DNA of 64,000 bases. Origin: Anaerosalibacter bizertensis. Its GTDB lineage: Bacteria; Bacillota; Clostridia; Tissierellales; Sporanaerobacteraceae. The position numbers and the translations under genes were made by a program. Below the pieces are notes generated by a model that made no database searches, was not told the origin of the DNA, and was given only the letters and a program-made list of their open reading frames with translations. This document shows positions 46,332 through 56,989 of this stretch, one piece after another. Position 1 is the stretch's first letter. Every line of letters starts with the position of its first letter. The DNA is taken from the NCBI RefSeq assembly GCF_009696605.1, contig NZ_VULR01000009.1, positions 45,980 through 109,979 of the forward strand, in the 5' to 3' direction.

Positions 46332-46376
46332 TGTTTATAATTAATAATACGAACTAAGATCAAGGAGGTCAAGAAA

Positions 46377-47264
46377 ATGTATTTTCAGGACTTGATACTG
46401 ACATTACTTCAATATTGGGGAAGTAAGGGATGCTTAATATTAGAACCCTATGATATAGAAAAAGGGGCAGGAACTATGAATCCTCATACTTTTCTAAGAG
46501 CTTTGGGGCCAGAACCTTGGAAGGTAGTTTATGTAGAGCCTTCAAGAAGACCGGCAGATGCTAGATACGGTGAAAATCCCAATAGGGTTTATCAGCATCA
46601 TCAATTACAAGTAATACTGAAGCCTTCTCCAGAAGATGTTCAGGATCTTTATTTAAACAGTTTAAAAGCAATAGGAATTGAACCACTAAAACATGATATA
46701 AGGTTTGTAGAAGACAACTGGGAAGCTCCTACACTAGGTGCTTGGGGCTTAGGTTGGGAAGTGTGGTTAGATGGAATGGAAATTACTCAATTTACATACT
46801 TTCAACAAATTGGCAGTATAAACTGTGATTTAGAATCTGCAGAGCTTACCTATGGACTAGAGAGAATAGCCATGTATCTTCAAGATGTGGACAATATATT
46901 TGATATTGAATGGTGTGAAGGAATAAAATATGGAGAAATATTTAAACAAGCAGAATATGAACAATCTGTCTATAGCTTTGAAAAAGCTAGTATAGAAAAT
47001 CTTACAACGCTATTCAATATGTATGAAGAAGAAGCTCAAAAGGCAATTGAAGGGGATTTAGTAATTCCATGCTATGACTATGTACTAAAATGTTCCCATG
47101 TATTCAATGTACTAGATGCAAGAGGTGCTATTTCTGTAACAGAGAGAACCCATTATATAAGTAGGGTTAGGAATTTAGCAAAACTAGTAGCTCAAAAACA
47201 TTTAGAGAAAAGGGAAAAATCAGGATATCCTCTTATAAAACAGGGAGGTGTATCTAATGAATAG
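46377..47264 (+). CDS. glyQ: Glycine--tRNA ligase alpha subunit
   Basis: 295 residues. Catalytic subunit of the alpha2beta2 bacterial-type GlyRS. Seen: [20 protein letters not shown], the class II core [37 protein letters not shown] and [27 protein letters not shown] before ATG 46377. It overlaps glyS by 8 nt. Control by the T-box upstream. Confidence 0.98.
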   Translation: MYFQDLILTLLQYWGSKGCLILEPYDIEKGAGTMNPHTFLRALGPEPWKVVYVEPSRRPADARYGENPNRVYQHHQLQVILKPSPEDVQDLYLNSLKAIGIEPLKHDIRFVEDNWEAPTLGAWGLGWEVWLDGMEITQFTYFQQIGSINCDLESAELTYGLERIAMYLQDVDNIFDIEWCEGIKYGEIFKQAEYEQSVYSFEKASIENLTTLFNMYEEEAQKAIEGDLVIPCYDYVLKCSHVFNVLDARGAISVTERTHYISRVRNLAKLVAQKHLEKREKSGYPLIKQGGVSNE

Positions 47265-49335
47265 ATATTTGTTAGAGATAGGAGTAGAGGAACTGCCAGC
47301 TAGATTTGTTAAGACTACTTTAGCTCAAATGGAAAAATATGTATCAGAAAAATTAAATGAAAAAAGAATACCATTTGATGAAATGAAGTTTTATTCCACT
47401 CCAAGAAGATTGGTACTACTTATAGAAGGTCTTCCAGAAAGACAGGAAGATTTAGAAAAAGAAGTAAAAGGTCCTTCAAAGAAAATAGCTTTTGACGAAG
47501 AAGGCAATCCAACAAAAGCTTTAGAAGGTTTTATGAAAGGCCAAGGGGTAGCCTTAGAGGATATATCTACAAGAGAGCATAACAATGTAGAATATATATT
47601 TGCAAATAAAATAGAAAAAGGTAGATCAGTTGAAGAAATTTTAAAAGACAGTATGCCAGATATGATAAAATCTATTTCTTTTCCTAAATCTATGAAGTGG
47701 GGAGGAAAAAACCTACGTTTTGCAAGACCGATTAGATGGTTATTATCTCTATTTAATGATAGGGTATTAGAATTTAACTTAGAAGGAATAGTAGCAGCCA
47801 ATATAACAAGAGGACATAGATTTTTAGGAAGCAGCCATATAGAAATAGATAATATAGATGAATATTTTACGGCTCTTAAGGATAATTATGTAATGGTAGA
47901 TAGGAATGAAAGAAAAGAAAAAATAAAATATGGTTGTGAAAAATTAGCAAGGGAAAAAGGTGGAAATCTATTATTTGATGAAGAATTATTAGATGAAATA
48001 ACTAACATAGTTGAATATCCAACACCTATGATAGGGAGAATAAAAGAAGAATATTTAGATTTACCTAAGGAAGTTTTAATAACACCTATGAAAGAACATC
48101 AAAGATATTTTCCTGTAGTAGATGATAAAGATAGACTTCTTCCATATTTTATAACTGTAAGAAATGGAAATGAAGAGTATTTAGATATAGTAGTAAAAGG
48201 GAATGAAAAAGTATTAGGGGCAAGATTAGAAGATGCTAAGTTCTTCTACTATGAAGACATAAAACAGCCTTTAGAAAACTATGTAGAAGATTTAAAAGAC
48301 ATAGTATTTCAAGAAAAACTAGGTACATTATATGATAAAACTATGAGAGTACAAAAATTAGCAGGAAAAATAGGCAGTTATCTAGAAGTAGGAGAAGAAA
48401 CTAAGAAAAATATAGAAAGAGCAGGATATCTTTCAAAAGCAGATTTAGTAACCAATATGGTTGGCGAGTTTTCAGAGCTTCAAGGTATAATGGGAAGAGA
48501 ATATGCAGCTGAATCAGGAGAAAATGAAATCACTAGTTTAGCAATATATGAACAATATTTACCTAGATTTTCTAATGACGAACTTCCAACAACAACAGCA
48601 GGAGCTATCCTAAGTATAGGGGATAAGTTAGATACAATAGCTGGTATTTTTGCAATAGGTATACAACCTACAGGCTCTCAAGACCCTTATGGTTTAAGAA
48701 GGCAAGCTCTAGGTATAATAAATATAATATTAGATAAAAAACTTAATCTTTCTTTAGAAGAATTAGTAGACTTTGCATTATACATCTATGTAGAAGAAAA
48801 TGGCTTAGCTTTTGACTATTATAAAGTAAAAGATGAAATACTAAACTTCTTTGATGGAAGAATAAAGAACATGTTTATAGATATGGGTATAAGATATGAT
48901 GTAGTTGAAGCCATATTGGGAACTGATATTGATGATGTTTTCGATTTAAAACTAAGGGCAGATAAATTGAACCTATGGTTAGATAAAGAAGGTTTAAGTG
49001 AAGTTTTATCAGCCTTTAATAGGGTGAAAACTTTAGCGGAAAAAGCAGAAACTGATGAAGTGAAAAGGGAATTGTTAGTAGAGGAAGAGGAAATAAAACT
49101 TTATGAAACATTTAATTCTGTAGAAGAAAAAGTAAAAGACTCTTTAAACTGTAAAGAGTATGACAAGGCTTTAGATTATATGGTTTCATTGAAAGGGCCT
49201 ATAGATCAGTTCTTTGACAATGTTATGGTTATGGTAGAAGATGAAGAGTTGAAAAATAATAGACTAGGATTAGTCAAACAAATTTCAAATACTATGCTCT
49301 TAATCTGTGACCTATCCAAAATAATGAATAAATAG
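47257..49335 (+). CDS. glyS: Glycine--tRNA ligase beta subunit
   Basis: 692 residues. The tRNA-binding subunit, with an HD-like fold. Seen: the opening [64 protein letters not shown], and the C-terminal anticodon-binding part. ATG 47257 lies behind GGGAGGTG within the last glyQ codons; the further upstream in-frame start lacks its own site. Ends before a terminator. Confidence 0.97.
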   Translation: MNRYLLEIGVEELPARFVKTTLAQMEKYVSEKLNEKRIPFDEMKFYSTPRRLVLLIEGLPERQEDLEKEVKGPSKKIAFDEEGNPTKALEGFMKGQGVALEDISTREHNNVEYIFANKIEKGRSVEEILKDSMPDMIKSISFPKSMKWGGKNLRFARPIRWLLSLFNDRVLEFNLEGIVAANITRGHRFLGSSHIEIDNIDEYFTALKDNYVMVDRNERKEKIKYGCEKLAREKGGNLLFDEELLDEITNIVEYPTPMIGRIKEEYLDLPKEVLITPMKEHQRYFPVVDDKDRLLPYFITVRNGNEEYLDIVVKGNEKVLGARLEDAKFFYYEDIKQPLENYVEDLKDIVFQEKLGTLYDKTMRVQKLAGKIGSYLEVGEETKKNIERAGYLSKADLVTNMVGEFSELQGIMGREYAAESGENEITSLAIYEQYLPRFSNDELPTTTAGAILSIGDKLDTIAGIFAIGIQPTGSQDPYGLRRQALGIINIILDKKLNLSLEELVDFALYIYVEENGLAFDYYKVKDEILNFFDGRIKNMFIDMGIRYDVVEAILGTDIDDVFDLKLRADKLNLWLDKEGLSEVLSAFNRVKTLAEKAETDEVKRELLVEEEEIKLYETFNSVEEKVKDSLNCKEYDKALDYMVSLKGPIDQFFDNVMVMVEDEELKNNRLGLVKQISNTMLLICDLSKIMNK

Positions 49336-49360
49336 TGCCCACTACAGTGGGCTTATTTTA
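49335..49360 (+). terminator. Terminator after glyS
   Basis: A 7-bp GC-rich stem GCCCACT / AGTGGGC with a minimal loop, then TTATTTTA. Confidence 0.7.
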
Positions 49361-49381
49361 AATACCCATTGGAAGTAAGGG

Positions 49382-50029
49382 GTGGTGATTAATATTCAAT
49401 TAAGTGAAAGGCAAGAAAAAATAATAGATATAGTTAAAAATGATCAACCTATTACAGGAGAAACTATAGCAAAACATTTAAAATTAACAAGGGCTACAAT
49501 AAGACCAGATTTGGCAATATTAACTATGTCTGGTATACTAGATGCTCGGCCAAAAGTAGGGTATTTTTATACAGGAAAGACTGCTCTAAGCTTCGTATCA
49601 GAAAGTATTAGAAAGATAAAAGTATCAGAGATAAAATCTGTTCCTGTAGCTATAGATGAAGAAACTAGTATATACGATGCCATAGTAACCCTTTTTCTAG
49701 AAGATGTAAGTACTATATTTGTAACATCTAATGGATATTTAACAGGTGTAGTATCTAGGAAAGATTTTCTTAAAAATGCTATAGGAGGAATAGACTTAAA
49801 TAAAATACCTGTAGGTGTGATAATGACAAGAATGCCTAATATTGTAACTATAACTCCAGATGAAAGTGTACTAAATGCAGCTATAAAATTGATTGATCAT
49901 GAAGTAGATTCTATACCTGTAGTAGAAGAGGTTAAAGTAGATGAAGAGAAAAAAGAATATAAGATTATTGGAAGATTATCAAAAACTAATATTACCCGAT
50001 TATTTGTAGAACTTGGGGAAAGTAATTAA
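49382..50029 (+). CDS. CcpN/YqzB-like transcription regulator with HTH and two CBS domains
   Basis: 215 residues. N-terminal winged helix (RQEKIIDIVKNDQPITGETI, LKLTRATIRPDLAILTMSG), then a CBS pair (DEETSIYDAIVTLFLEDVST and MTRMPNIVTITPDESVLNAA). CcpN of Bacillus represses gluconeogenic genes and senses ATP/ADP through such domains. GTG starts at 49382 and 49385 are both possible. The next gene, ppsR, is its regular partner, where this regulator usually controls pyruvate-phosphate dikinase. Confidence 0.9.
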   Translation: MVINIQLSERQEKIIDIVKNDQPITGETIAKHLKLTRATIRPDLAILTMSGILDARPKVGYFYTGKTALSFVSESIRKIKVSEIKSVPVAIDEETSIYDAIVTLFLEDVSTIFVTSNGYLTGVVSRKDFLKNAIGGIDLNKIPVGVIMTRMPNIVTITPDESVLNAAIKLIDHEVDSIPVVEEVKVDEEKKEYKIIGRLSKTNITRLFVELGESN

Positions 50030-50042
50030 GGGGGGTAGGTTT

Positions 50043-50861
50043 ATGGACACTAATGTAGTAATCTATGTATTATCAGACTCTATTGGTGAGACAGGAGAAC
50101 AGGTAGCTAGAGCTGCAGCTAGTCAATTTAATTCAGGTAAATATGAAATAAGGAGATTTCCCTATATAACAGATGAAGAACAGATTGTTGAAATTTTTGA
50201 AGAAGCAAAAGAAGAAAAAAGCATAATAGTTTTTACAGTTGTGATAGAAAGACTAAAAAGATTCATTATTATGAAAGCAAAAGAGTATGAAATACCTGCT
50301 GTAGACTTGATGACTCCAGTTTTAGATTCCATACAAACTGTAGTAGGTTTTCAACCTAAACGAGAATCAGGTCTTATAAGAAGATTAGATGAACAATATT
50401 TTAAAAAGGTAGAAGCTGTTGAATTTGCAGTTAAATATGATGATGGAAAAGATACTAGAGGTATTAAAAAAGCAGATATTATATTGGTAGGGGTATCTAG
50501 AACTTCCAAAACGCCTTTAAGTATGTATCTAGCTCATAAACATTATAAAGTAGCTAACGTACCTTTAGTTCCAGAGGTACCAGCGCCAGATGAGTTGTTC
50601 GAAAAAGATACTAAAAGGGTTTTTGGACTTATAGCAAATCCCTTTAAGCTAAATGAAATAAGACAGGAAAGATTAAGGTCTTTAGGGCTTAGCAATAATG
50701 CAAACTATGCTAGTATAGATAGAATAGAACAAGAATTGGAATATTCTAAGCAAATAATGGAAAGACTACAATGTAAAGTTATAGATGTTTCAAATAAAGC
50801 AGTAGAAGAAACAGCAGGTATTATAATAGATATAATGAAAGAAAATTTTGGTGAAGATTAG
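50043..50861 (+). CDS. ppsR: Pyruvate, phosphate dikinase regulatory protein (kinase/phosphorylase)
   Basis: 272 residues (DUF299). Bifunctional: ADP-dependent inactivation and Pi-dependent reactivation of PPDK by Thr phosphorylation. Seen: IYVLSDSIGETGEQVARAAA, the P-loop-like VGVSRTSKTPLSMYLAHKHY, and VPLVPEVPAPDELF. ATG 50043 behind GGGGGGTAGG. The partner ppdK gene, often next, is absent from this window; the gene downstream is dgt. Confidence 0.93.
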   Translation: MDTNVVIYVLSDSIGETGEQVARAAASQFNSGKYEIRRFPYITDEEQIVEIFEEAKEEKSIIVFTVVIERLKRFIIMKAKEYEIPAVDLMTPVLDSIQTVVGFQPKRESGLIRRLDEQYFKKVEAVEFAVKYDDGKDTRGIKKADIILVGVSRTSKTPLSMYLAHKHYKVANVPLVPEVPAPDELFEKDTKRVFGLIANPFKLNEIRQERLRSLGLSNNANYASIDRIEQELEYSKQIMERLQCKVIDVSNKAVEETAGIIIDIMKENFGED

Positions 50862-50868
50862 TTAAAGT

Positions 50869-50899
50869 AGAAGTGTTGTTATAACAGCACTTCTTTTTA
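50869..50899 (+). terminator. Terminator after ppsR
   Basis: A 12-bp stem AGAAGTGTTGTT / AACAGCACTTCT (one wobble) with a 2-nt nominal loop, then TTTTTAT. Confidence 0.8.
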
Positions 50900-51010
50900 T
50901 GTTAAATGTTTTTATAAAAAAACTTATAAAAATAAAGGATTATGGACAATTTTGTTGTATATATAATAACAACGCCAATTTTAAGAAGTAATAAAAGGGG
51001 TATATAAAAC

Positions 51011-52027
51011 ATGGATGTTAGGTTAAAAACGGAACAAATGGAGAGAAAAGTTCTTTCAAAATATGCCACTTTAAGTTCACAAACAAAAGGAAGAACTATA
51101 AAAGAGGATAAATGTGAAATAAGGACTGATTTCCAGAGAGATAGAGATAGAATCATACATTCAAAAGCCTTTCGAAGGCTGAAACATAAAACACAAGTAT
51201 TTATAGCCCCAGAAGGAGACCATTATCGAACTAGACTTACACATACATTAGAGGTATCACAGATATCTAGAACTATTTCTAGAGCTTTAGGATTAAATGA
51301 AGATTTAACAGAGGCAATTGCACTAGGCCATGATTTAGGACATACACCATTTGGCCATACAGGGGAAAATGTATTGAACACACTTCATTCCAATGGATTT
51401 AGACATAATGAACAGAGTTTAAGAGTAGTAGATTTTCTTGAGCACAATGAAAAAAGACAAGGTCTTAATTTAACTTATGAAGTAAGAAATGGCATATATT
51501 GTCATACTGGTGAACAAGATTCAGAATCTCTGGAAGGAATAGTAGTTAGATATGCTGACAGAATAGCATATATAAACCATGATATAGATGATGCTATAAG
51601 AGCAAATGTAATTTCTATAGAAGATATACCTAAAGAATGTGTGCAAGTTTTAGGGAAAAGCCATGGAGAAAGAATCAATACTATGATATTGGATATAATT
51701 AGAAATAGTGCAGGTAAAAAGTGGGTATCTATGAGTAAATGTATAAGTAAGTATACCAATGAATTAAGAAAATTTATGTTTGATAAAGTATATCTAGACA
51801 ACCATGCAAAATCAGAAGAAAAAAAGGCAGAATATATTATTGAAGAGCTATATAAATATTATTTGAAAAATCCAGACAATCTTCCTTATGAGCATAAGAA
51901 AATTTATAAAGATAAAAGTTTTTCAAAAGAAGATATGGTTTGCGACTATATAGCAGGAATGACTGATAGATATGCAATAAATCTGTTTTATAATATTTTC
52001 ATACCTAAACCGTGGAAAAAATATTAA
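51011..52027 (+). CDS. dgt: Deoxyguanosinetriphosphate triphosphohydrolase-like protein (HD domain)
   Basis: 338 residues. Cleaves dNTPs to nucleoside and triphosphate. Seen: the N-terminal DFQRDRDRIIHSKAFRRLKH, TRLTHTLEVSQISRTI, the HD motif LGHDLGHTPFGHTGE, and RIAYINHDIDDAIR. It is followed by dnaG and rpoD, a frequent Firmicutes order (macromolecular synthesis block). The short Firmicutes dGTPase-like form, not the long E. coli form. Confidence 0.93.
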   Translation: MDVRLKTEQMERKVLSKYATLSSQTKGRTIKEDKCEIRTDFQRDRDRIIHSKAFRRLKHKTQVFIAPEGDHYRTRLTHTLEVSQISRTISRALGLNEDLTEAIALGHDLGHTPFGHTGENVLNTLHSNGFRHNEQSLRVVDFLEHNEKRQGLNLTYEVRNGIYCHTGEQDSESLEGIVVRYADRIAYINHDIDDAIRANVISIEDIPKECVQVLGKSHGERINTMILDIIRNSAGKKWVSMSKCISKYTNELRKFMFDKVYLDNHAKSEEKKAEYIIEELYKYYLKNPDNLPYEHKKIYKDKSFSKEDMVCDYIAGMTDRYAINLFYNIFIPKPWKKY

Positions 52028-52050
52028 AAAAAGAAGGAAAACAAGAAGAT

Positions 52051-52078
52051 TTGTCGAATATTATTTGTCGGATATAAT
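52051..52078 (+). promoter_or_regulatory. Promoter of dnaG-rpoD
   Basis: TTGTCG at 52051-52056 and a perfect TATAAT at 52073-52078, spacing 16. Located 49 nt before dnaG. TTTGTCG occurs twice within 20 nt here. Confidence 0.6.
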
Positions 52079-52126
52079 TATTATTTTTGTATTTACTTCT
52101 TATATTGGAAGTAAGGGTGATTTATT

Positions 52127-53968
52127 ATGAGCTATTATATTGATGATGACACAATAGAAAGGGTTCGTTCGAGTAATAATATAGTGGATATTGTTTCAGA
52201 GTACCTAAATCTTAAAAGGACAGGCTCTAATTATGTCGGAATATGTCCTTTTCATAGTGAAAAAACTCCTTCTTTTACTGTATCAGATACAAAACAATTT
52301 TATCATTGTTTTGGCTGTGGAGAAGGTGGAGATGTAATTTCATTTATTATGAAAAAGGAAAACTTATCTTTTCCAGAAGCAGTTAAATTTTTAGCAGATA
52401 AAGTAGGTATTCCTCTAAAAGAGAAAGGATTTAAAAAGAATAAAGAGCTAGAAAATAAAAAAGCAAAACTTTATGAAATAAATAGGGAAGCTGCTAGATA
52501 TTTTTATAAAAATTTAAAGGCAAACAATCAGGCACTATTTTATTTAAAACAAAGAGCTATAGATAGAAGAACAGCCACAGTTTTTGGATTGGGATTTGCA
52601 GATAGAAGTTGGGATAGCCTATACAGTTATTTAACTAGAAAAGGCTATAAAGAGGCAGATATTGAGAAAGCAGGTTTAATAATCAAGAAAAAAGGAAAAG
52701 ATGGTTATTATGATAGATTTAGAAATAGGATCATATTTCCTATTATAGATACGAGGGGGAGAGTCATAGCATTTGGAGGTAGGGTAATAGATTCATCCAA
52801 TCCTAAGTATTTAAATTCTCCAGAGACCCCTGTATTTTCAAAAGGGAATAATCTCTTTGGACTGAATATTTTGAGGAAACATTCTAATATAAAGAAAGTA
52901 GTATTGGTTGAAGGATATATGGATGTAATTTCTTTATATAGTAGAGGCATAGATTATACACTAGCTAGTCTAGGAACTGCTTTTACAGAACAACAAGCAA
53001 AATATTTAAAAAGGTATGGAGATGAAGTGTATCTATGCTATGATTCAGATGTAGCTGGACTTAAAGCTACAGATAAAGCCTTAGAAATATTAAAAAAAGA
53101 AGGTATAAATGCAAAAGTTCTACCATTACCTTCAGGAAAAGATCCAGATGATTTTATAAAGGAAGAAGGAAAAGAAAAGTTTGAACAGCTATTTGATAGC
53201 TCATTAAGCTATATAGACTTTAAAATATACTTTTATAAAAAACAATATAATTTAAATAATTTAGATGAAAAAATTAAATTTACAAAAAATGTAGCCAAAT
53301 TTCTTAAAAGAATAAAAAGCCCTATAGAAATTGATGTATACTTAGATAAAATATCCCAAGAAACAAATATATCAAAAGAAGCTATAAAAAAGGAAATTGG
53401 AAGAGGATATAGAAATATAGATAATAGGACTATTTCTAAGGACAAGTATATAAATACTAATTATAGATATAATAAAGATAAAATAATTCCTGTAAGATCT
53501 GTATTGGAATCAGGACATTTGATTGCTGAAAAAACTATTATAAATCTTATTTTTAAAGATGAAAAATCTTTTCAAAAAATTAAAGAACATATAAATCCAG
53601 AGGATTTTATGAACTATGAATGTAGACATTTAGCCAACTATATATATAAAAGTTATGAAGATAATGAGGAATTAAATAAAGAAAGACTTATTGAATATTT
53701 AGATGACATAGTGGATGTGGATTTAGACAAGGTATTGGAAATACTGGAACTAGATATAAATGCTTCAGATGAAAATATAGATAAAATTATACAAGATTTA
53801 ATTGAAACTCTAATTTCCTCTAAATTAAAATTTGAGAGAAAAAAAATAACAGAGCAAATTTATAATATTGATATAAAAAAAGAAAAGGATGAAAGGGATG
53901 TGGAAAAATTAAAACAGTTATGCTCAGAGCTTGTGGAAATAGACAGGAAACTAAAACTGCACCAATAG
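52127..53968 (+). CDS. dnaG: DNA primase
   Basis: 613 residues. Makes RNA primers for replication with the DnaB helicase. Seen: a CHC2 zinc finger (CPFHSEKTPSFTV ... FYHCFGCGEGGDVISF), the basic core YDRFRNRIIFPIIDTRGRVI, the TOPRIM motif VVLVEGYMDVISLY with CYDSDVAGLKA, and a C-terminal helicase-binding domain. Replication gene directly before the primary sigma factor. Confidence 0.97.
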   Translation: MSYYIDDDTIERVRSSNNIVDIVSEYLNLKRTGSNYVGICPFHSEKTPSFTVSDTKQFYHCFGCGEGGDVISFIMKKENLSFPEAVKFLADKVGIPLKEKGFKKNKELENKKAKLYEINREAARYFYKNLKANNQALFYLKQRAIDRRTATVFGLGFADRSWDSLYSYLTRKGYKEADIEKAGLIIKKKGKDGYYDRFRNRIIFPIIDTRGRVIAFGGRVIDSSNPKYLNSPETPVFSKGNNLFGLNILRKHSNIKKVVLVEGYMDVISLYSRGIDYTLASLGTAFTEQQAKYLKRYGDEVYLCYDSDVAGLKATDKALEILKKEGINAKVLPLPSGKDPDDFIKEEGKEKFEQLFDSSLSYIDFKIYFYKKQYNLNNLDEKIKFTKNVAKFLKRIKSPIEIDVYLDKISQETNISKEAIKKEIGRGYRNIDNRTISKDKYINTNYRYNKDKIIPVRSVLESGHLIAEKTIINLIFKDEKSFQKIKEHINPEDFMNYECRHLANYIYKSYEDNEELNKERLIEYLDDIVDVDLDKVLEILELDINASDENIDKIIQDLIETLISSKLKFERKKITEQIYNIDIKKEKDERDVEKLKQLCSELVEIDRKLKLHQ

Positions 53969-53992
53969 TTTTGCTGAAAGGAGGGAGTGCTG

Positions 53993-55114
53993 GTGGACCA
54001 CATGGAAAATGGTAAAAATAAAAAAGAGAGAATAGAAGCAGTAAGAAAACTTATGGAAAAAGGTAAAAAGCAAGGAATGCTTACCTATAAAGAAATAATG
54101 GATAATTTAGAGGATATAGACTTAGACTCAGAACAAATAGACAAAGTTTATCAAAGTCTAGAAGAAATGGGTATTGAACTTGTAGGAGATAAAGACGAAG
54201 ATATGCTACTAGATAAAGATGATATTGAAGATGAAGAAGATGATGAAGAAGACAAAGGTGGAGTTATAAAGCCGCCAAAAGGGATTAGCGTAGATGATCC
54301 TGTTAGAATGTATTTAAAAGAAATCGGAAAAATACCTTTGCTTAAAGCAGAAGAAGAAGTTGAATTGGCTAAAAGAATGGAAGCAGGAGACGAAGTAGCG
54401 AAAAGTAGATTAGCTGAAGCCAACTTAAGATTGGTAGTAAGTATAGCAAAAAGATATGTGGGAAGAGGTATGTTATTCCTTGATTTAATTCAAGAAGGAA
54501 ATTTAGGCTTAATGAAGGCTGTTGAAAAGTTTGACTATAAAAAAGGATATAAATTTAGTACCTATGCTACTTGGTGGATACGTCAGGCTATAACAAGAGC
54601 TATTGCTGATCAAGCAAGAACTATTAGAATACCAGTTCATATGGTTGAAACTATAAATAAACTTATGAGAGTATCAAGACAACTAGTACAGGAGTTGGGC
54701 AGAGATCCAACACCAGAAGAAATAGCTAAAGAAATGAATATGGATGTAGAAAAAGTAAGAGATATTATGAAGATAGCCCAAGAACCTGTTTCTTTAGAGA
54801 CACCTATTGGAGAAGAAGAAGATAGCCATTTAGGAGATTTTATACCTGATGACGAAGCGCAAGCACCAGCAGAAGCTGCCACTTTCACTTTGTTAAAAGA
54901 ACAACTCTTAGATGTACTAGATACTCTTACTCCAAGAGAGCAGAAAGTTTTAAGATTAAGATTTGGTTTAGACGACGGAAGGGCAAGAACCTTAGAAGAA
55001 GTAGGTAAAGAATTCGATGTAACAAGGGAAAGAATAAGACAAATAGAAGCAAAAGCTTTAAGAAAACTTAGACACCCTAGTAGGAGTAAAAAGTTAAAAG
55101 ATTTCTTAGAATAA
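53993..55114 (+). CDS. rpoD: Primary RNA polymerase sigma factor (RpoD/SigA)
   Basis: 373 residues. Seen: region 1.1, a highly acidic linker ([15 protein letters not shown]), region 1.2 [17 protein letters not shown], region 2 with [20 protein letters not shown] and [20 protein letters not shown], region 3, and region 4.2 [20 protein letters not shown]. The GTG at 53993 is 7 nt from AAAGGAGGG and is preferred over the GTG at 53987 and the ATG at 54002. Ends before a strong terminator. Confidence 0.97.
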   Translation: MDHMENGKNKKERIEAVRKLMEKGKKQGMLTYKEIMDNLEDIDLDSEQIDKVYQSLEEMGIELVGDKDEDMLLDKDDIEDEEDDEEDKGGVIKPPKGISVDDPVRMYLKEIGKIPLLKAEEEVELAKRMEAGDEVAKSRLAEANLRLVVSIAKRYVGRGMLFLDLIQEGNLGLMKAVEKFDYKKGYKFSTYATWWIRQAITRAIADQARTIRIPVHMVETINKLMRVSRQLVQELGRDPTPEEIAKEMNMDVEKVRDIMKIAQEPVSLETPIGEEEDSHLGDFIPDDEAQAPAEAATFTLLKEQLLDVLDTLTPREQKVLRLRFGLDDGRARTLEEVGKEFDVTRERIRQIEAKALRKLRHPSRSKKLKDFLE

Positions 55115-55150
55115 AATTAAAGATTCGCCATAAGCGAATCTTTAATTTTA
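55113..55150 (+). terminator. Terminator after rpoD
   Basis: A 16-bp perfect stem AAAATTAAAGATTCGC / GCGAATCTTTAATTTT with a CATAA loop. The left arm begins at the stop codon. Confidence 0.9.
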
Positions 55151-55182
55151 ACTTTTTATCTTAAAATAGAAAGGAAATATAT

Positions 55183-55881
55183 ATGAAACTATCACCAAGA
55201 CTTTTAGCTATACAATATTTTGTAAAAAAGAATTCAATAGTAGCAGATATAGGGACAGATCATGGTTATATACCAGTCCACTTAATAGAAAATAATATAA
55301 GTAAAAAAGTCATTGCAACAGATATTAGTAAGGGCTCATTAGATAAAGCAATTGAATATGTAAAAGAACTAGGATATGAAAAAGATATAGATACTAGATT
55401 GGGGAATGGATTAGAAGTTCTAAAACCCTATGAAGTAGATACTCTCATATTAGCAGGAATGGGTGGACTGTTAATAAGTGATATAATAGAAAAAGATATA
55501 GAAATAGCAAAATCTATTAATAACTTTATATTTCAACCTATGGTAGCAGCAGAAGAGCTTAGAAAATATCTATATAATAATAATTTAAAAATAGTAGATG
55601 AAAAAATAATAAAAGAAGAAGACAGATACTATGAAATAATATATGTTAAATGGGGTAAAGACTATATTGAAGACGAAATATACTATGAAATCAGCAAAAA
55701 GCTATTAGATAGAAAAGATCCTCTGTTAAAAGAATTTTTAGAGTTTAAAATAGAAAAAACAGAGAAAATACTTGAAGAACTAGAAAAAAAAGATACAGAA
55801 AAGGTAGCTGAAAGAAGAAGAGGACTATATTTAAAAATTGACAAATATAAGGAGGTGCTAAAAACGTATGAAAGCAATTGA
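55183..55881 (+). CDS. trmK: tRNA (adenine(22)-N(1))-methyltransferase TrmK
   Basis: 232 residues. SAM-dependent enzyme that makes m1A22 in tRNA. Seen: LSPRLLAIQYFVKKNSIVAD, the SAM loop DIGTDHGYIPVHL, IATDISKGSLDKA and LILAGMGGLLISDII. The C-terminal third forms a charged coiled coil (IEKTEKILEELEKKDTEKVA). Overlaps the Nif3 gene by 14 nt, the usual trmK-nif3 pair after rpoD. Confidence 0.95.
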   Translation: MKLSPRLLAIQYFVKKNSIVADIGTDHGYIPVHLIENNISKKVIATDISKGSLDKAIEYVKELGYEKDIDTRLGNGLEVLKPYEVDTLILAGMGGLLISDIIEKDIEIAKSINNFIFQPMVAAEELRKYLYNNNLKIVDEKIIKEEDRYYEIIYVKWGKDYIEDEIYYEISKKLLDRKDPLLKEFLEFKIEKTEKILEELEKKDTEKVAERRRGLYLKIDKYKEVLKTYESN

Positions 55882-56968
55882 TATAATAAATATTATGAAC
55901 AGATGGGCTCCCCTTTATTTAATAGATAGTTGGGACAGTACAGGTTTTCAAATTGGAGATCCAAATAAGGATATAAAAAAGATTTTAGTATCCTTAGACC
56001 TAGATAGGGAAGTTTTTGAAAAGGCAAAAAAAGAGAATATAGATATGATTATTACCCATCACCCACTATTGTTTAAACCTATGGCTAAAATAACTAAAGA
56101 AGATTATAAAGGACGATTAGTATATGATTTAATAAAAGAAGATATAGTAGTATACAATGCCCATTCAAATTTAGACCTAGCTATAGGAGGTATAAATGAT
56201 ACCTTAGCTAGCCTATTAAATTTAAGAGATATAGAAGTATTGGAAAAGGTTTACGAAGAAAAACTATATAAAATAGTAGTATTTGTACCAAGAACCCATG
56301 TAGAAGAAGTAAGGAATGCCTTAGGAGAAGCAAAAGCAGGTTGGATAGGCAACTATAGCCATTGTACATACAATATAGATGGCATAGGTACTTTCATGCC
56401 TAGGGAAGGAACCAATCCTTTTATAGGAAGTTTAAATAAACTTGAAAAGGTAGAAGAAACTAGAATAGAGACCATTATAGAAAAAAGAAATCTAAATAGG
56501 GTATTGAATGAAATGATAAAAGCTCACCCCTATGAAGAAGTAGCTTATGATATCTATCCTTTAGAAAATACTGGTGTCCAATATGGATATGGAAGGGTAG
56601 GAAATATAGAAGAAATACCTTTAAATAGATTTTTAGATAAAATAAAAGAAGAATTAAGGTTAGATAAGTTAAGGGTCTATGGAGATATAGATAGAAAGAT
56701 AAAAAGGGTAGCCCTATGTGGGGGAAGTGGAAGTGATTTTATAAAATCCGCTTATTATAAAGGGGCAGATCTATACCTAACAGGAGATATAAAGTACCAT
56801 GATGGACAGCTTGCCAAGGAACTGGGACTTTTATTAGTAGATGGAAATCATTTTGATACGGAAAAAATTATACTGCCAGTAATTAAAGAAAAACTATTAC
56901 AAAATATAGAAGAAGATATAGATATAATCCTATACGAAAAAAGCACAGCTCCATTTGTAATATACTAA
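55868..56968 (+). CDS. Nif3-like dinuclear metal centre protein
   Basis: 366 residues. Seen: WAPLYLIDSWDSTGFQIGD, the metal-binding THHPLLFKPM, YNAHSNLDLAIGGINDTLAS, an inserted PII-like middle domain (residues about 130-230), and ALCGGSGSDFIKSAYYKGAD with GDIKYHDGQLAKELGLLLVD. Members bind two metals and are often called GTP cyclohydrolase-1-like, but the reaction is not settled. Translation coupled to trmK. Confidence 0.93.
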   Translation: MKAIDIINIMNRWAPLYLIDSWDSTGFQIGDPNKDIKKILVSLDLDREVFEKAKKENIDMIITHHPLLFKPMAKITKEDYKGRLVYDLIKEDIVVYNAHSNLDLAIGGINDTLASLLNLRDIEVLEKVYEEKLYKIVVFVPRTHVEEVRNALGEAKAGWIGNYSHCTYNIDGIGTFMPREGTNPFIGSLNKLEKVEETRIETIIEKRNLNRVLNEMIKAHPYEEVAYDIYPLENTGVQYGYGRVGNIEEIPLNRFLDKIKEELRLDKLRVYGDIDRKIKRVALCGGSGSDFIKSAYYKGADLYLTGDIKYHDGQLAKELGLLLVDGNHFDTEKIILPVIKEKLLQNIEEDIDIILYEKSTAPFVIY

Positions 56969-56989
56969 TAATGGAGGTGGAATTTAATT

